A stretch of DNA of 64,000 nt from an uncultured Pelagibacteraceae bacterium (GCA_902576815.1 CACGWQ010000003.1:1-64000), one strand, 5' to 3'; counted from the stretch's first letter, positions 1 through 9,855 are shown. Notes: generated by a model from the letters alone, not told the origin. A program made the numbers and translations.

Positions 1-1
1 A

Positions 2-1033
2 ATCCCTGAAAAAATTTCAAAATCAATTGGAATAACTAGAAATTATTCTTTAAAATCAGAAGCATATCATCATGAAATAGCACCTAATATAAATTTAAAT
101 GAATTTTGGGGAAGTAAAAAATATAAAGTTAGAACAAATGAGTTTGGAATGAGAATCTCAAATAGTGAAAGTCAAATTATTGATAAAAATAAAGAATATG
201 TTGGGCTTGTTGGTGACTCTTTTGTTTATGGATCAGGGATCGAGTATGAGGATCACTTTATAAATTCTTTAAAAAGTGTTCATAAAAATTTAAATTTTTT
301 AAATCTAGGTTATGTCAGTTATTCTCCTTCAATCTATTTTAAAAAAATTCAAAATTATATAGATGATCACAAGATAAACTTTAGTAAAATATATTTATTT
401 ATAGATCATTCTGATATTCAAGATGAAGGTATTTTTTATAGGGAAGATGGTAATGGAAATATTGTTAGAGCTTGGAAAACAGACAGTGAAAATAAATCTA
501 GAATTTTCAAACATAAAATAAAAAATTATTTTCAACAAAATTCTTTTACATTTAAATTTTTTCAAATATTGACTGCTCCTTCAATACCAAACAAAAGCCT
601 ACAATGTTTGCAGAATCAAGATCCTAATATAAATTTCAGTACTTATTTAGAAAGTAAAAGATATGGTCATTCATTTATTGATGAATTCACTAAACTTAGC
701 TGGGTAAATAAAGGTCGAAAAAAAACAATTACTTATTTAAACAAAATATCAGAATTATCTAAAAAATATAACTTTGAACTAATTTTAGTTTACTATCCAT
801 CAGCACTAGAAATTTTAAGTGAAATAGAGCTACAAAATAGTAATCATTATAAATTATTATATGATTGGACAAAGGATAATAAAATAAAATTTTTAGATAC
901 AAAAAGTAATTTTAATAAATATGATGTTGGTAAAAAAAATTATATGGAAAATTTTATTTTATGTGATGTCCATTGGAATAAAACGGGACATAAAATTATC
1001 GCTGAATATTTAATAAAATCTTTAAATGAATAA
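2..1033 (+). CDS. SGNH/GDSL hydrolase-like protein, 5' end outside window
   Basis: Frame stays open upstream of the ATG at 149 to the window edge (IPEKISKSIGITRNYSLKSEAYHHEIAPNINLNEFWGSKKYKVRTNEFGMRIS...). Upstream part aligns with the next gene. GDSFVYGSG and CDVHWNKTGH motifs. Confidence 0.7.
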   Translation: MPEKISKSIGITRNYSLKSEAYHHEIAPNINLNEFWGSKKYKVRTNEFGMRISNSESQIIDKNKEYVGLVGDSFVYGSGIEYEDHFINSLKSVHKNLNFLNLGYVSYSPSIYFKKIQNYIDDHKINFSKIYLFIDHSDIQDEGIFYREDGNGNIVRAWKTDSENKSRIFKHKIKNYFQQNSFTFKFFQILTAPSIPNKSLQCLQNQDPNINFSTYLESKRYGHSFIDEFTKLSWVNKGRKKTITYLNKISELSKKYNFELILVYYPSALEILSEIELQNSNHYKLLYDWTKDNKIKFLDTKSNFNKYDVGKKNYMENFILCDVHWNKTGHKIIAEYLIKSLNE

Positions 1034-2135
1034 ATTAAAAAATATATCCCTGATTTTATTAACGATATTTTTTTGTGATTATGTTTTATCAAATCTTTTT
1101 TTTAAAAAGATGAAATTTTGGGGATATGAAAAATTGATTGATTATTATTGGAGAATTTCATCAGATGTATATCATCATGACCTATTGGCCAATATAGATG
1201 TAATAGAACCTTGGGGTTTTAGCATGAAAAAAAGATTAATAACCAACTCCCTTGGTTTTAGAGATTTCTCTAAAAAAGAAGTTACTAAAATACCAGAAAA
1301 AAAAAGAATTTTGCTTATTGGAGACTCAGCAATTGAAGGTGCAGGATATGATTATGAGCACACTATAGGAGGTTTGCTTCAAAAAAACTTTGCAAAAACT
1401 CATGAAATATTGAATTCAGCAGTTGGTTCTTATTCTCCAAGTATATATTTTAAAAAGGTAGAGTATTTTTTAAATCAAGGTTATGAATTTAATTCTGCAA
1501 TTTTGTTTCTAGATCCATCTGACATAATAGATGAGCTTTTTATTAAAAAAGATAGTTTAGGAAATATTTTAGTAGATAAGAAAGATTTAGAAGAAAAAAA
1601 AATAGAAAACTTTTTATTGGATAATTTTCTTATAGTCAGAACTTTTTTAAGAATATCTGACGCAACTGAAAATTTAAAAAATTTTTTTAAATTAAAGTAT
1701 AAGGCTTCAAAAAAATTTGAAAAAAGTTTTTTTGATACTACTAATGAAGATACTATGTTTTATAGAATGACTCATGTAGATAGATCTGCTTGGACATTTG
1801 ATAATACATTGTTTCAAAATTACAAAGAGGGATTAAAAAAATCTGATGAAAATCTTACTAATTTAGTAAACATTTTGAAAGAGAATAACATTAAAATTTA
1901 TTTTGTTATATATCCACATCCATCTCAAATTGTTTATAAAGATCTTTATCATTTTCCATATTGGAAAGAGTGGGCAAAAAAAAATGATATTAATTTTATT
2001 GAATTATATTCAGATTTTGAAAGTGAAAAAAAAAAAGAAATGGCCCTTAGTACTTTTATTTTTGGAGATCTTCATTGGAATAAGAAAGGTACAAAAAAAG
2101 TTTTCAACAGTCTAATAAGTAAAATCGATTTCTAG
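1026..2135 (+). CDS. SGNH/GDSL hydrolase-like protein, paralog of preceding gene
   Basis: GDSAIEGAGYDYEH and GDLHWNKKGTK motifs; N-terminal TM; overlaps the upstream gene by 8 nt. Confidence 0.7.
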   Translation: MNKLKNISLILLTIFFCDYVLSNLFFKKMKFWGYEKLIDYYWRISSDVYHHDLLANIDVIEPWGFSMKKRLITNSLGFRDFSKKEVTKIPEKKRILLIGDSAIEGAGYDYEHTIGGLLQKNFAKTHEILNSAVGSYSPSIYFKKVEYFLNQGYEFNSAILFLDPSDIIDELFIKKDSLGNILVDKKDLEEKKIENFLLDNFLIVRTFLRISDATENLKNFFKLKYKASKKFEKSFFDTTNEDTMFYRMTHVDRSAWTFDNTLFQNYKEGLKKSDENLTNLVNILKENNIKIYFVIYPHPSQIVYKDLYHFPYWKEWAKKNDINFIELYSDFESEKKKEMALSTFIFGDLHWNKKGTKKVFNSLISKIDF

Positions 2136-2136
2136 T

Positions 2137-3057
2137 TTACAAGTGTCTAAGTATATTATTTCTGTTATGCTCTACACTAAACTTCCATAATTGAGAATCT
2201 AGATAAAAATGAAGCATTTGACCGGTGATTGGAATAAAAATTAAATTTTTTAAAAATTCTGAGTCATTCTTACCAAAAATAGATAAAACTGACATTATAA
2301 TTGCATATACTCCAACCACAACCCAAAAACTTTTTAAATAATTTTTTTTATGTGCAGTGTCTTCTTTGCTTCTTTTGTTCATAACTTTGCTTGTCAAAAA
2401 CAAATATTGAGAATAATGCATTGTTACACCCATAATAATTGCGTGCACAGGATTACTAACAAAACATACTGGGTAAAATATTAATACACCTGTAATTAAT
2501 GTTAATGTATTTTCTGAATACCCAAATTTTTTAATCTGAGGAGTAATACTTATCAACATTAATATTATGATTAATAAATTTAACAAAAGTAAATTATTAT
2601 TCTCAATTATGGGAATATAGAATCTAAAGAAAGCAATTAAAAAAAATATAAAGTTAAAAATGTATATAGTGTTTGAATAATATTTTTTCTCTTCAATATT
2701 TTTTGTATAGAGATTCATAATTCCAAAACTTTGTCTTGTCACGTGGTAAACATTTGCAGCAAAGAAAATTAATAAAAAGAAATTTTTAAAATAAAAAAAA
2801 CCAACTACACAAAATAATGTTAGAATCAAAGGTGTAAAAACTAAACTCAATTTATTTTGAGAAATATAAGTTAAATTTACTTTATTTAGAAAAAAAGGCC
2901 ATGTTGCACCAAAATGTGTCTCGGCAAGTAATAATATTGTGATGAATACTAATTGAGTTTCAAAACTTGGAAACGTATAAAGTATAAAAATATATATTAA
3001 AGGAAATATAATTGGAAACTTTACCAACATCACTTCTTTGTTAAATAAAATATTCAT
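2137..3057 (-). CDS. Polytopic membrane protein with conserved-looking His motifs, function unknown
   Basis: Long ORF with multiple hydrophobic segments; ETHFGATWPFF, YHVTRQSFG, MHYSQYL, LHFYLDSQLWK motifs. Confidence 0.6.
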   Translation of the reverse strand: MNILFNKEVMLVKFPIIFPLIYIFILYTFPSFETQLVFITILLLAETHFGATWPFFLNKVNLTYISQNKLSLVFTPLILTLFCVVGFFYFKNFFLLIFFAANVYHVTRQSFGIMNLYTKNIEEKKYYSNTIYIFNFIFFLIAFFRFYIPIIENNNLLLLNLLIIILMLISITPQIKKFGYSENTLTLITGVLIFYPVCFVSNPVHAIIMGVTMHYSQYLFLTSKVMNKRSKEDTAHKKNYLKSFWVVVGVYAIIMSVLSIFGKNDSEFLKNLIFIPITGQMLHFYLDSQLWKFSVEHNRNNILRHL

Positions 3058-3058
3058 A

Positions 3059-4897
3059 TTAATCTAACTCAAATTCCCCGACATAATTAGTTTTAAGGTT
3101 TTTATTTTGGTCTTTTTTTTCTAAATAAAAATTACCAAGCACTAATATATCTAGTTCAGTACCCATGAAACATTTATAAGCATCTAAGGGAGTATTTACT
3201 ATAGGCTCTCCTCTTATATTAAACGAGGTATTTACTAGCACAGGACAATTTGTTTTTTCCTTGAATTTTTTGATTAAATTGAAATATATTTCATTTGTTT
3301 CTTTAGAAACTGTTTGAATTCGTGCAGAATAGTCTACATGGGTTATAGCGGGTATTTCTGATCTTTTTATATTTAAAAGATCTATTCCAAAAAGTTTTTT
3401 TTGCTCCTCACTCATATCTATAGATTTTTCTTTTTTAATATTTGAGACCATCAACATGTAGGGACTATCTGTATTCATTTCAAACCAATTGTTAACTTCG
3501 TCTCTCAAAACTGATGGTGCAAATGGTCTAAAACTCTCTCTATATTTAACTTTTAAGTTTAAATTTTTTTGCATATTTTCTGATCTAGGGTCGCCTAAAA
3601 TTGATCTATTACCCAAAGCTCTTGGCCCAAACTCCATCCTTCCTTGAAACCAACCTATTGCTTTTCCTTCTGATAAACTCGAAGCTGTTTTATCAATTAT
3701 TGTTTGCTGATCGTACTCATTATAGTTAGCTCCAATTTTATCAAGTTCGATTTTAATTTCTTTGTCTGAATATTTATTACCTAAATAAGAGCCTTGCATA
3801 TTATCTTTTTTAATATCTTTTCTCTCTTTATTTAGATCAATATGCCAATATGCAAGTGCTGCACCTAAAGAGCCTCCAGCATCGCCAGCAGCTGGCTGTA
3901 CCCAAATATTATCAAAAATTTTTTCTTTTAAAATTTTTCCATTAGCAACACAATTTAGTGCAACACCACCAGCTAAACATAAATTGTTAATTCCATATTC
4001 TGATTTTAAGGATTTTGTTAGCTTTAACATTATAATTTCAGTTACATTTTGTATTGAAGCTGCAATATCCATATGAAATTGTGTAATTTGATCTTTGTCC
4101 GGTATTCTTGGTTTTTGTCCAAAAAGTTTATCAAATTTTTTATTTGTCATAGTAAGACCAGTACAATAATTAAAATATTTTTGGTCTAACATAAAAGTTC
4201 CATCGTCTTTTAAATCAATTAAATTTTCTAAAATTTTTTCAGCATATTTTGGTGTTCCGTAGGGAGCCAGTCCCATTAATTTATATTCTCCACTATTAAC
4301 CTTAAATCCTGTGTAGTAAGTAAAAGCAGAATACAAAAGGCCTAATGAGTGTGGAAAATGTAATTCTTTTTTTATTTCTAAATTGTTGTTTTTTCCAATA
4401 GCTACAGTTGTGGTTGCCCATTCGCCAACTCCATCTGCAGTTAATATTACAGCTTCATCAAATGGAGAAGGATAAAATGCACTTGCGGCATGACTTAAAT
4501 GATGTTCAGAAAATAAAATTTTGTTTTCATTTTTAAAATTAGAATTATGCCTTTTAAGACAATCCATAATCATTTTTTTTTGAAATAATTTATCTCTTAA
4601 CCAAATAGGCATAGCTTTAGAAAAAGATTTGAAACCCTTTGGAGCAAAAGCAACATAAGTTTCAAGCAATCTCTCAAATTTTAAAAAGGGCTTTTCATAA
4701 AATACTATATGATCAACATCAGAAATATCTAATTTAGAATTATTTAATACAAATTTTACAGCATTATATGGATAACTTGAGTCATGTTTTATTCTAGTAA
4801 ATCTCTCTTCTTGTGCAGCAGAAATAATGTTGCCATCTTTTATTAGTGAAGCAGCGCTATCATGATAAAATGCAGATATCCCTAAAATGTAGGACAT
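3059..4897 (-). CDS. NodU/CmcH/SxtI-family carbamoyltransferase
   Basis: ILGISAFYHDSAASLI N-terminus, HHLSHAASAFYPSPF, GWFQGRMEFGPRALGNRSILGDPR. Confidence 0.93.
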   Translation of the reverse strand: MSYILGISAFYHDSAASLIKDGNIISAAQEERFTRIKHDSSYPYNAVKFVLNNSKLDISDVDHIVFYEKPFLKFERLLETYVAFAPKGFKSFSKAMPIWLRDKLFQKKMIMDCLKRHNSNFKNENKILFSEHHLSHAASAFYPSPFDEAVILTADGVGEWATTTVAIGKNNNLEIKKELHFPHSLGLLYSAFTYYTGFKVNSGEYKLMGLAPYGTPKYAEKILENLIDLKDDGTFMLDQKYFNYCTGLTMTNKKFDKLFGQKPRIPDKDQITQFHMDIAASIQNVTEIIMLKLTKSLKSEYGINNLCLAGGVALNCVANGKILKEKIFDNIWVQPAAGDAGGSLGAALAYWHIDLNKERKDIKKDNMQGSYLGNKYSDKEIKIELDKIGANYNEYDQQTIIDKTASSLSEGKAIGWFQGRMEFGPRALGNRSILGDPRSENMQKNLNLKVKYRESFRPFAPSVLRDEVNNWFEMNTDSPYMLMVSNIKKEKSIDMSEEQKKLFGIDLLNIKRSEIPAITHVDYSARIQTVSKETNEIYFNLIKKFKEKTNCPVLVNTSFNIRGEPIVNTPLDAYKCFMGTELDILVLGNFYLEKKDQNKNLKTNYVGEFELD

Positions 4898-4898
4898 T

Positions 4899-5048
4899 TT
4901 AAAAAATTGTATAAATAAAAGGTGCTACAGCAGTTCCTTGGGTTACAACAATAAATCCACCAAATATTAATAAAAATAATAGAATTGGTATTAACCAAAA
5001 TTTTTTTCTAGTCATCATATAATTATAAAATTCTTTCAAGAAACTCAT
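4899..5048 (-). CDS. 49-aa membrane microprotein, DUF5989/SxtK-like (copy 1)
   Basis: Own translation: MSFLKEFYNYMMTRKKFWLIPILLFLLIFGGFIVVTQGTAVAPFIYTIF*; absent from ORF track; paralog of 5995..6144. Confidence 0.85.
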   Translation of the reverse strand: MSFLKEFYNYMMTRKKFWLIPILLFLLIFGGFIVVTQGTAVAPFIYTIF

Positions 5049-5085
5049 AAAAAAATTAATATCTTAATTTATATAATTATCAATA

Positions 5086-5985
5086 TTAATGTTTTTTTCC
5101 AATTAAAACAAATAATCCTCCATCAGAGCCAAGAGAATTAAAAATCATTGTAAATTGATTTATTATTCTTGAATAAAGAGAACCTCTGGATTTTTTTTCA
5201 AAAATATTTTTATAGTCAAAATCAAAATCAGAAGATGGTATAGAACTCACAAAATCAATATTATTTTCATCAAACCATTTTAATACTTCATCTATAGTGT
5301 GTAAGCTTTCAATAGGATGAATATACTGATCCCTGATCCATGCATTTTTTTCATTTTCATCAAGCTTTAGATTTTTTAATGTTGGATCAATTTTTTCCAA
5401 AAATTTTTTTCCAAAAAGTTTATATAAATACCTTCTTATAACTGTCCTTAATCTTCCATATTTATTATACAATCCAATTAAAACATAACCTTTACTTTTT
5501 AAAGACTTAATTAAAATTTTAAAAGCTCCATAAGGATCTTTGGTATGATGTAGGACGCCATTACACCATATAAAGTCGAAATATTGATCAGTTAATACAT
5601 CATCAAATATATCAGCATTTAAAAATTTAATATTTGATATACTGTTACTATCTGCAAATTTTTTTGCTAAATTTAAAGATTGAATTGTTGGATCTAAAGC
5701 AACTACATTATTATTTGTCCCTATAGAAAAATAAATTGATAATTGTCCAGTCCCACAACCAACTTCTAAAATACTTTTTTTATATCCAATAAATTTTTTA
5801 AATTGAGCAGCTAAAAAATTTTTATTTCCTTTCTCTAAAATTGTTTGCTTATTATCTTCATCTTTGTAATTTGGAAAAGGTGTTTCTTGATAAAAACTAG
5901 TTACTTTTTTTGTTTCCGTATCTTTTATCTCAAATGATATAATACCATTTCTGTTTTCAAACTTTTTCTTGACAAATTCTACCAT
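5086..5985 (-). CDS. SAM-dependent class I methyltransferase
   Basis: ILEVGCGTGQLSIYFS, FDFIWCNGVLHHTKDPYGAF motifs. Confidence 0.85.
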   Translation of the reverse strand: MVEFVKKKFENRNGIISFEIKDTETKKVTSFYQETPFPNYKDEDNKQTILEKGNKNFLAAQFKKFIGYKKSILEVGCGTGQLSIYFSIGTNNNVVALDPTIQSLNLAKKFADSNSISNIKFLNADIFDDVLTDQYFDFIWCNGVLHHTKDPYGAFKILIKSLKSKGYVLIGLYNKYGRLRTVIRRYLYKLFGKKFLEKIDPTLKNLKLDENEKNAWIRDQYIHPIESLHTIDEVLKWFDENNIDFVSSIPSSDFDFDYKNIFEKKSRGSLYSRIINQFTMIFNSLGSDGGLFVLIGKKH

Positions 5986-5994
5986 GTTATTTTC

Positions 5995-6144
5995 TTAAAA
6001 TATTGCATAAATAAACGGTGCAACTGCTGATCCTTGACTTAGAATAATTAATCCACCAAAAATTAAGAGCACAAACAAAATTGGCAATAACCAAAATTTT
6101 TTTCTGTGTTTTAAAAATAATATGAATTCTTGAAAAAAACTCAT
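5995..6144 (-). CDS. 49-aa membrane microprotein, DUF5989/SxtK-like (copy 2)
   Basis: Own translation: MSFFQEFILFLKHRKKFWLLPILFVLLIFGGLIILSQGSAVAPFIYAIF*; start overlaps stop of next gene by 1 nt. Confidence 0.85.
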   Translation of the reverse strand: MSFFQEFILFLKHRKKFWLLPILFVLLIFGGLIILSQGSAVAPFIYAIF

Positions 6145-6527
6145 CAAAATTGGTTTTTCATATCAGACTTTTGATCATCTCTTTTAATCCAATATGAATT
6201 AATATTTCTTTTCTTTAATTTAAGAAGGTCTTTATTGAATATTCTCATTATAATTCCAGTCGGTGTGACGACTAAGAAAAATACTAAACCCATAACAATA
6301 GGTGAAACGTATTTGCCTAACATCATTCCAAATTTAAACCACAATATGTTTAATGGTGTCAAAATTTTTGAATTTTTCAATCCAAGCAAAAGAAATACTG
6401 ATGATACAATTAATGACCATATTCTTATGTCATTATTTTTAAGTAAAGGATACAAACCTATTAATAAAAAAACTATAAAAAAAACTATGCCAAAACTTCT
6501 ATTTGAACCTACTTTGATTTCACTCAT
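6144..6527 (-). CDS. SxtJ-like small membrane protein
   Basis: Hydrophobic 127-aa protein; position next to SxtI/SxtK-like genes; NSYWIKRDDQKSDMKNQF C-terminus. Confidence 0.65.
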   Translation of the reverse strand: MSEIKVGSNRSFGIVFFIVFLLIGLYPLLKNNDIRIWSLIVSSVFLLLGLKNSKILTPLNILWFKFGMMLGKYVSPIVMGLVFFLVVTPTGIIMRIFNKDLLKLKKRNINSYWIKRDDQKSDMKNQF

Positions 6528-8309
6528 TTAAACTAAACTTTTTTGAGGTATCATATCGTTTTTATTTATACCAGCTACTTTAACTGGTTTTTTCATAGCG
6601 TCTCTTCTAAATGGTTCCCCTAGTTCTTGATTTAAGATAATTTCAATAAATGTGGTGATGCCCTTTTTTTGATCTTCACATGATTGTTTGATTGCTTTAG
6701 TAGTTTCTTCCATTGTATTTGTGGTAACACCTTTTAAACCACATGCATTAGCAACTTTTGCATAACTTAATTCTGGATCTAACTCTGTTCCAACAAAATT
6801 ATCATCGAACCATAAAATTGAATTTCTTTTTTCAGCACCCCATTGATAATTTCTAAAAATTACCATTGTTATTGCAGGCCACTCTTCTCTTGCACAAGAA
6901 CTCATTTCATTCATACTTATTCCAAATGCTCCATCACCAGCAAAACCTATAACTGGAGTATCTGGACACCCAATTTTTGCTCCAAGAATAGATGGAAATC
7001 CATAACCACACGGTCCAAATAAACCTGGTGCCAAATATTTTCTTGGTTTTTCAAATGTTGGGTATGCATTACCAATTGCACAATTATTTCCAATATCGCT
7101 TGAAATTATAACATCTTCTGGCATTCCAGCTTGAATAGCTCTCCATGCTTGTCTTGGGGACATTCTATCTTTATCTCTTTCTCTTGCTTCTTTATTCCAA
7201 ACAGTTCCTGGATCATCATCCTCATGATCTAAACTTGTAAGAGTTTGCAACCATGCAGATTTTGTTTGATGAATTAGATTTTTTCTATCTTCTCTACCAT
7301 TATCTCCTGCATTTGATGAAAGTTTTTCTAATATTTGTTGAGCTACCATTTTAGCATCACCGCAAATGCCAACTGTAACTTTCTTGGTTAAACCAATTCG
7401 ATCAGGGTTCATATCTACTTGAATAATTGTTGCATCTTTTGGCCAGTAATCAATTCCATATCCTGGTAATGTTGAAAATGGATTTAATCTTGTTCCTAAT
7501 GCTAAAACTACATCAGCTTTTGAAATTAACTCCATTGCAGCTTTAGATCCGTTGTAACCTAATGGACCAACAGCTAATGGATGGCTTCCTGGAAAGCTAT
7601 CGTTATGTTGATATCCATTACATACAGGTGCATCAAGCTTTTCTGCTAATTTTTTACAATCATCAATGGCATCACCTATAACAACTCCTGCTCCAGATAA
7701 TATTACAGGGAATTTTGCTTCTGATAATAATTTCGCCGCTCTATCAACGGCATCTTTTCCACCACCTTGTCTTTCAAATCTTACAATTGGAGGTAATTCT
7801 ATATCTATAACTTGTGTCCAAAAATCTCTTGGTACATTTATTTGTGCAGGTGCTGAACCTCTAAATGCTTTTTCTATTACTCTGTTTAAAACTTCTGCCA
7901 TTCTTGATGGGTCTCTAACTTCTTCTTGATAACACACCATGTCTTTAAATAGATTCATTTGCTCTACTTCTTGAAAACCACCTTGGCCCATAGTTTTGTT
8001 TGCAGCTTGAGGTGTAACTAACAATAGTGGAGTGTGATTCCAATAAGCAGTTTTTATTGGTGTAACAAGTCCTGTTATACCTGGACCATTTTGTGCAATC
8101 ACCATTGACATTTTTCCAGTTGCTCTCGTGTAACCATCAGCAATCAATCCACCATTTGTTTCATGAGCAACGTCCCAAAAAGTTATTCCAGCCTCTGGGA
8201 AAAGATCAGAAATAGGCATGAATGCAGAACCAATAATACCAAACGAATGTTCGATACCATGCATTTGTAAAACTTTTACAAAAGCTTCTTCTGTTGTCAT
8301 TTTAGCCAT
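6528..8309 (-). CDS. xsc: Sulfoacetaldehyde acetyltransferase (ThDP enzyme)
   Basis: Full-length ThDP enzyme; FGIIGSAFMPISDLFPEAGI, NGPGITG, GDGAFGISMNEMSSCAREEWPAITMVIFRN. Confidence 0.9.
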   Translation of the reverse strand: MAKMTTEEAFVKVLQMHGIEHSFGIIGSAFMPISDLFPEAGITFWDVAHETNGGLIADGYTRATGKMSMVIAQNGPGITGLVTPIKTAYWNHTPLLLVTPQAANKTMGQGGFQEVEQMNLFKDMVCYQEEVRDPSRMAEVLNRVIEKAFRGSAPAQINVPRDFWTQVIDIELPPIVRFERQGGGKDAVDRAAKLLSEAKFPVILSGAGVVIGDAIDDCKKLAEKLDAPVCNGYQHNDSFPGSHPLAVGPLGYNGSKAAMELISKADVVLALGTRLNPFSTLPGYGIDYWPKDATIIQVDMNPDRIGLTKKVTVGICGDAKMVAQQILEKLSSNAGDNGREDRKNLIHQTKSAWLQTLTSLDHEDDDPGTVWNKEARERDKDRMSPRQAWRAIQAGMPEDVIISSDIGNNCAIGNAYPTFEKPRKYLAPGLFGPCGYGFPSILGAKIGCPDTPVIGFAGDGAFGISMNEMSSCAREEWPAITMVIFRNYQWGAEKRNSILWFDDNFVGTELDPELSYAKVANACGLKGVTTNTMEETTKAIKQSCEDQKKGITTFIEIILNQELGEPFRRDAMKKPVKVAGINKNDMIPQKSLV

Positions 8310-8349
8310 ATCAAATCCTTCTTAATTCTATTTTTTAATTGTCAAAGTG

Positions 8350-8371
8350 CCCAATTCATATATAAATTGGG
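8350..8371. promoter_or_regulatory. 7-bp inverted repeat in divergent xsc/suyA intergenic region
   Basis: CCCAATT-catatata-AATTGGG. Confidence 0.35.
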
Positions 8372-8399
8372 TCGAATTTCAAACAAAGAAATCGTCACA

Positions 8400-8687
8400 A
8401 TGAACGGCACAGATATTATAATACACGATGAAAAAGACAATGTAGGTGTTGTAGTTATTGAAAAAATTACTCCTAAACAAGACTGTGATTGCTGGATTAT
8501 GGAAAATGATAAATCAGTAAAAATTCAATCGATGGATGAAATACCTTTGGGTCATAAAATTGCTATGACTGATCTTAATGAGGGAGATACAATATTAAAG
8601 TATGGGCATGATATTGGCAAAGTAGTAAAATCAATTAAAAAGGGTGAGCATGTACATGTCCATAACGTAAAAACTAAAAAGTGGTAA
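8400..8687 (+). CDS. suyA: SAF-domain small subunit, (2R)-sulfolactate sulfo-lyase alpha-like / UxaA N-terminal type
   Basis: 95 aa from ATG at 8400; next gene is the UxaA-type large subunit; located beside xsc and a sulfite exporter. Confidence 0.65.
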   Translation: MNGTDIIIHDEKDNVGVVVIEKITPKQDCDCWIMENDKSVKIQSMDEIPLGHKIAMTDLNEGDTILKYGHDIGKVVKSIKKGEHVHVHNVKTKKW

Positions 8688-8688
8688 A

Positions 8689-9855
8689 ATGGAAATTCCA
8701 AAAACGTTTTTAGGATATAAAAGAGAAGATGGAAGAACAGGCACAAGAAATCATGTAATAATTCTACCTGTTGATGATATTTCAAATGCTTGTGCTGAAG
8801 CTGTAGCTAATAATATTAAAGGTACGATTGCACTTCCACATTCTTATGGAAGATTACAATTTGGAGCAGACTTAGAGCTTCATTTTAGAACAATGATTGG
8901 AACAGGAAAAAATCCAAATGTTGCAGCAGTTATAGTTATTGGTATTGAGCCTAAATGGACAAAAAGAATTGTTGATGCAATTGCAACGACTGGAAAACCA
9001 GTTGAAGGTTTTAGTATTGAGGGTGTAGGAGATATAGACACTATTGCAAGAGTTTCAAAGAAAGCTCAAGAATTTTCAATTTGGGCATCTGAGAAACAAA
9101 GAGAAGAACGTCCTATAAGTGATTTATGGATATCAGTTAAATGTGGAGAGTCTGATACAACATCAGGATTAGCATCAAATCCTACAGTTGGAAATTTAAT
9201 GGATAAATTAGAACCCCTTGGTGTTCATTTATGTTTTGGTGAAACATCTGAGCTAACGGGTGCTGAAACTGTTTGTGAAAAAAGAGGAAAAACTCCTGAA
9301 GCTCAAGAAAAGTTTAGAAAAACGTGGAGTTCGTATAATGATTTCATCTTAAAAGAAGCAACAGACGATCTTTCAGAAAGTCAACCAACAGCTGGAAACA
9401 TAGCTGGTGGACTTACTACAATTGAAGAAAAAGCTTTTGGAAACTTTCAAAAAATTGGTGGATGTAAGTTTATTGATGTACTAGAGCCAGCAGAAGAACC
9501 AACTAAAGGTCCGGGCTTATACTTTATGGATACCTCATCAGCTGCTGCTGAATGTGTTACTTTACAAGCTGCAGGAGGATTTAATCTCCACCTTTTTCCA
9601 ACTGGGCAAGGAAACATAATTGGAAACCCAATTGAACCAGTAGTAAAACTAACTGCCAATCCTCTAACTGCTAGAACCATGAGTGAACATATTGATGTTG
9701 ATGTTTCTAAAATCTTATCAAGAGAAATGAATTTAGATGAAGCAGGCGATGAATTAATTAAAGCTACGATAAGAGTTGCAAACGGAAGATTAACTTGTGC
9801 TGAAGCATTAGGTCATAGAGAATTTGTGATGACTAAACTATACAGAAGTGCTTAA
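8689..9855 (+). CDS. suyB: UxaA-family large subunit, likely (2R)-sulfolactate sulfo-lyase beta
   Basis: [96 protein letters not shown]. Confidence 0.7.
   Translation: MEIPKTFLGYKREDGRTGTRNHVIILPVDDISNACAEAVANNIKGTIALPHSYGRLQFGADLELHFRTMIGTGKNPNVAAVIVIGIEPKWTKRIVDAIATTGKPVEGFSIEGVGDIDTIARVSKKAQEFSIWASEKQREERPISDLWISVKCGESDTTSGLASNPTVGNLMDKLEPLGVHLCFGETSELTGAETVCEKRGKTPEAQEKFRKTWSSYNDFILKEATDDLSESQPTAGNIAGGLTTIEEKAFGNFQKIGGCKFIDVLEPAEEPTKGPGLYFMDTSSAAAECVTLQAAGGFNLHLFPTGQGNIIGNPIEPVVKLTANPLTARTMSEHIDVDVSKILSREMNLDEAGDELIKATIRVANGRLTCAEALGHREFVMTKLYRSA

Noticed and set aside
1903-2115. 70-aa ORF in alternate frame of the second SGNH gene
   Set aside because: Internal out-of-frame ORF, Lys/Ile-rich shadow translation.
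3059-6527. Saxitoxin-like biosynthetic capability suggested by SxtI/J/K resemblance
   Set aside because: No polyketide-like starter, amidinotransferase or other core saxitoxin genes are present; these families are widespread in glycan and metabolite carbamoylation loci.
6235-6531. 98-aa plus-strand ORF antisense to the SxtJ-like gene
   Set aside because: Opposite-strand shadow; the minus-strand ORF has TM profile, operon context and start/stop coupling.
7666-7929. 87-aa ORF antisense to xsc
   Set aside because: Fully inside a strongly supported CDS with no recognisable motif or ribosome-binding site.
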